NCBI GenBank assembly: GCA_964651325.1
Contig: CAZYXP010000045.1
Location: forward strand, 1 to 21,981
Length of the DNA: 21,981 nucleotides
Source: JADFOB01 sp964651325
GTDB taxonomy: Bacteria > Planctomycetota > Phycisphaerae > UBA1845
Reading direction: 5' to 3'
The notes below the pieces were generated by a model, which was not told the origin of the DNA, ran no database searches, and worked only from the letters and a program-made list of their open reading frames with translations. Position 1 is the stretch's first letter, and every line of letters starts with the position of its first letter. Positions 21,561 to 21,981 of the stretch are shown one piece after another. The position numbers and the translations under genes were made by a program.

Positions 21561-21981
21561 AACGGACTCATTCTAGCGCCCAACGCCGTCGCAACAAGGC
21601 GGTGGATCCGCCTCGGGACCGGTTCACCGCCTCCGTTACCCTGGGGAGTCCGTCGGATCTTCGATCGGGTGCGTGACCCCTCCGGCGGATGAAACGCTGT
21701 TTTTTCTTGCGGCCTGAAAGCCTGCGCCGCAGTAGCCGTGGGTCCGCTTCTGGCGGACCGACGGGCACCGCACAGCCCATCAATTCGACCCTGGCGGGCT
21801 CGGCTAACCGTTATACCAAACGCATCTGACGTAAGAGACGCACGCCGTCAGGGTCGGCCGGTCCAGCGGCGGCGGCGGCGCGATCCGGGGGAGGCGCTAC
21901 GCTTGACCCCGGCCACTCTAGAGCACGGCCTCAGCGGTCGATCACGGGCGGCGAGTCTGGTGTGCACGCTTCTCGTGCCAT
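21561..21981. other. Intergenic right edge, hairpins but no supported gene
   Basis: No frame here has recognisable protein motifs; a 71-codon minus-strand frame (21568-21783) is Arg-rich and unconvincing. A perfect hairpin GGTCCGC/GCGGACC is present at 21741-21759. At the edge, GCACGCTTCTCGTGC (21965-21979) is a short palindrome of REP-like type. A TATAAC on the minus strand (about 21814-21819) could be a -10 for the methyltransferase gene but has no convincing -35. Confidence 0.45.

Overview
The window looks like chromosomal DNA from a member of the Planctomycetota, probably near the Phycisphaerae. The taxon is an inference from four things: GC-rich sequence, a very large secreted protein with 'DCNxNGxxDxCD' calcium-loop repeats plus parallel beta-helix and dockerin-like parts, a small 'CxxCGYxLxGL..CPxCG' zinc-ribbon membrane protein, and a basic coiled-coil HTH protein of a type seen in that group. 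There is no rRNA, tRNA, CRISPR array, prophage or intact insertion sequence. Most genes are housekeeping.

Layout. Positions 1-2594 (minus strand) hold a glycine-cleavage P-protein cluster: gcvPA, a small transmembrane zinc-ribbon gene, and gcvPB, which runs off the left edge; all three are packed with a 1-nt gap or a 1-nt overlap. Positions 2731-3741 (minus) encode a YhaM-type OB-fold/HD 3'-5' exoribonuclease. A foldback repeat (3902-4089) separates it from a plus-strand zinc-dependent dehydrogenase (4124-5230). A cluster of short repeats and hairpins (5231-5390) follows. Next, on the minus strand, come a TsaC/Sua5-like domain fused to a YwlE-like phosphatase domain (5885-7054) and rpiB (5442-5888), which overlap by 4 nt. 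This is the ywlC-ywlE-rpiB neighbourhood of Bacillus, condensed by a gene fusion.

On the plus strand, 7242-10103 is a secreted two-half M16 zinc protease, followed by two terminator-like hairpins, a coiled-coil HTH protein (10494-10928) and a spermidine-synthase-like Rossmann protein (11199-12038). The minus strand of 12093-17456 encodes a 1787-residue exported protein: metzincin protease, calcium-loop repeats, two beta-helix regions, cysteine modules and a dockerin-like C-terminus. Between its start and clpS (17813-18187, plus) lies a 143-bp element with terminal inverted repeats and a flanking direct repeat. Then come malate dehydrogenase (18539-19483, plus), a CT398-like coiled-coil zinc-ribbon protein (19647-20381, minus) and a class I methyltransferase (20748-21560, minus).

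The genes do not form one pathway. Local units are the gcvP cluster (glycine decarboxylation) and the tsaC-ywlE/rpiB pair. The intergenic gaps are rich in short palindromic repeats, and several belong to shared families: three copies of a 26-nt REP-like hairpin and two copies of a larger foldback element with a related core. I found no convincing complete undescribed system. The strongest leads are the zinc-ribbon gene between gcvPA and gcvPB, the TsaC-YwlE fusion, the layered repeat families and the MITE-like element next to the clpS promoter.
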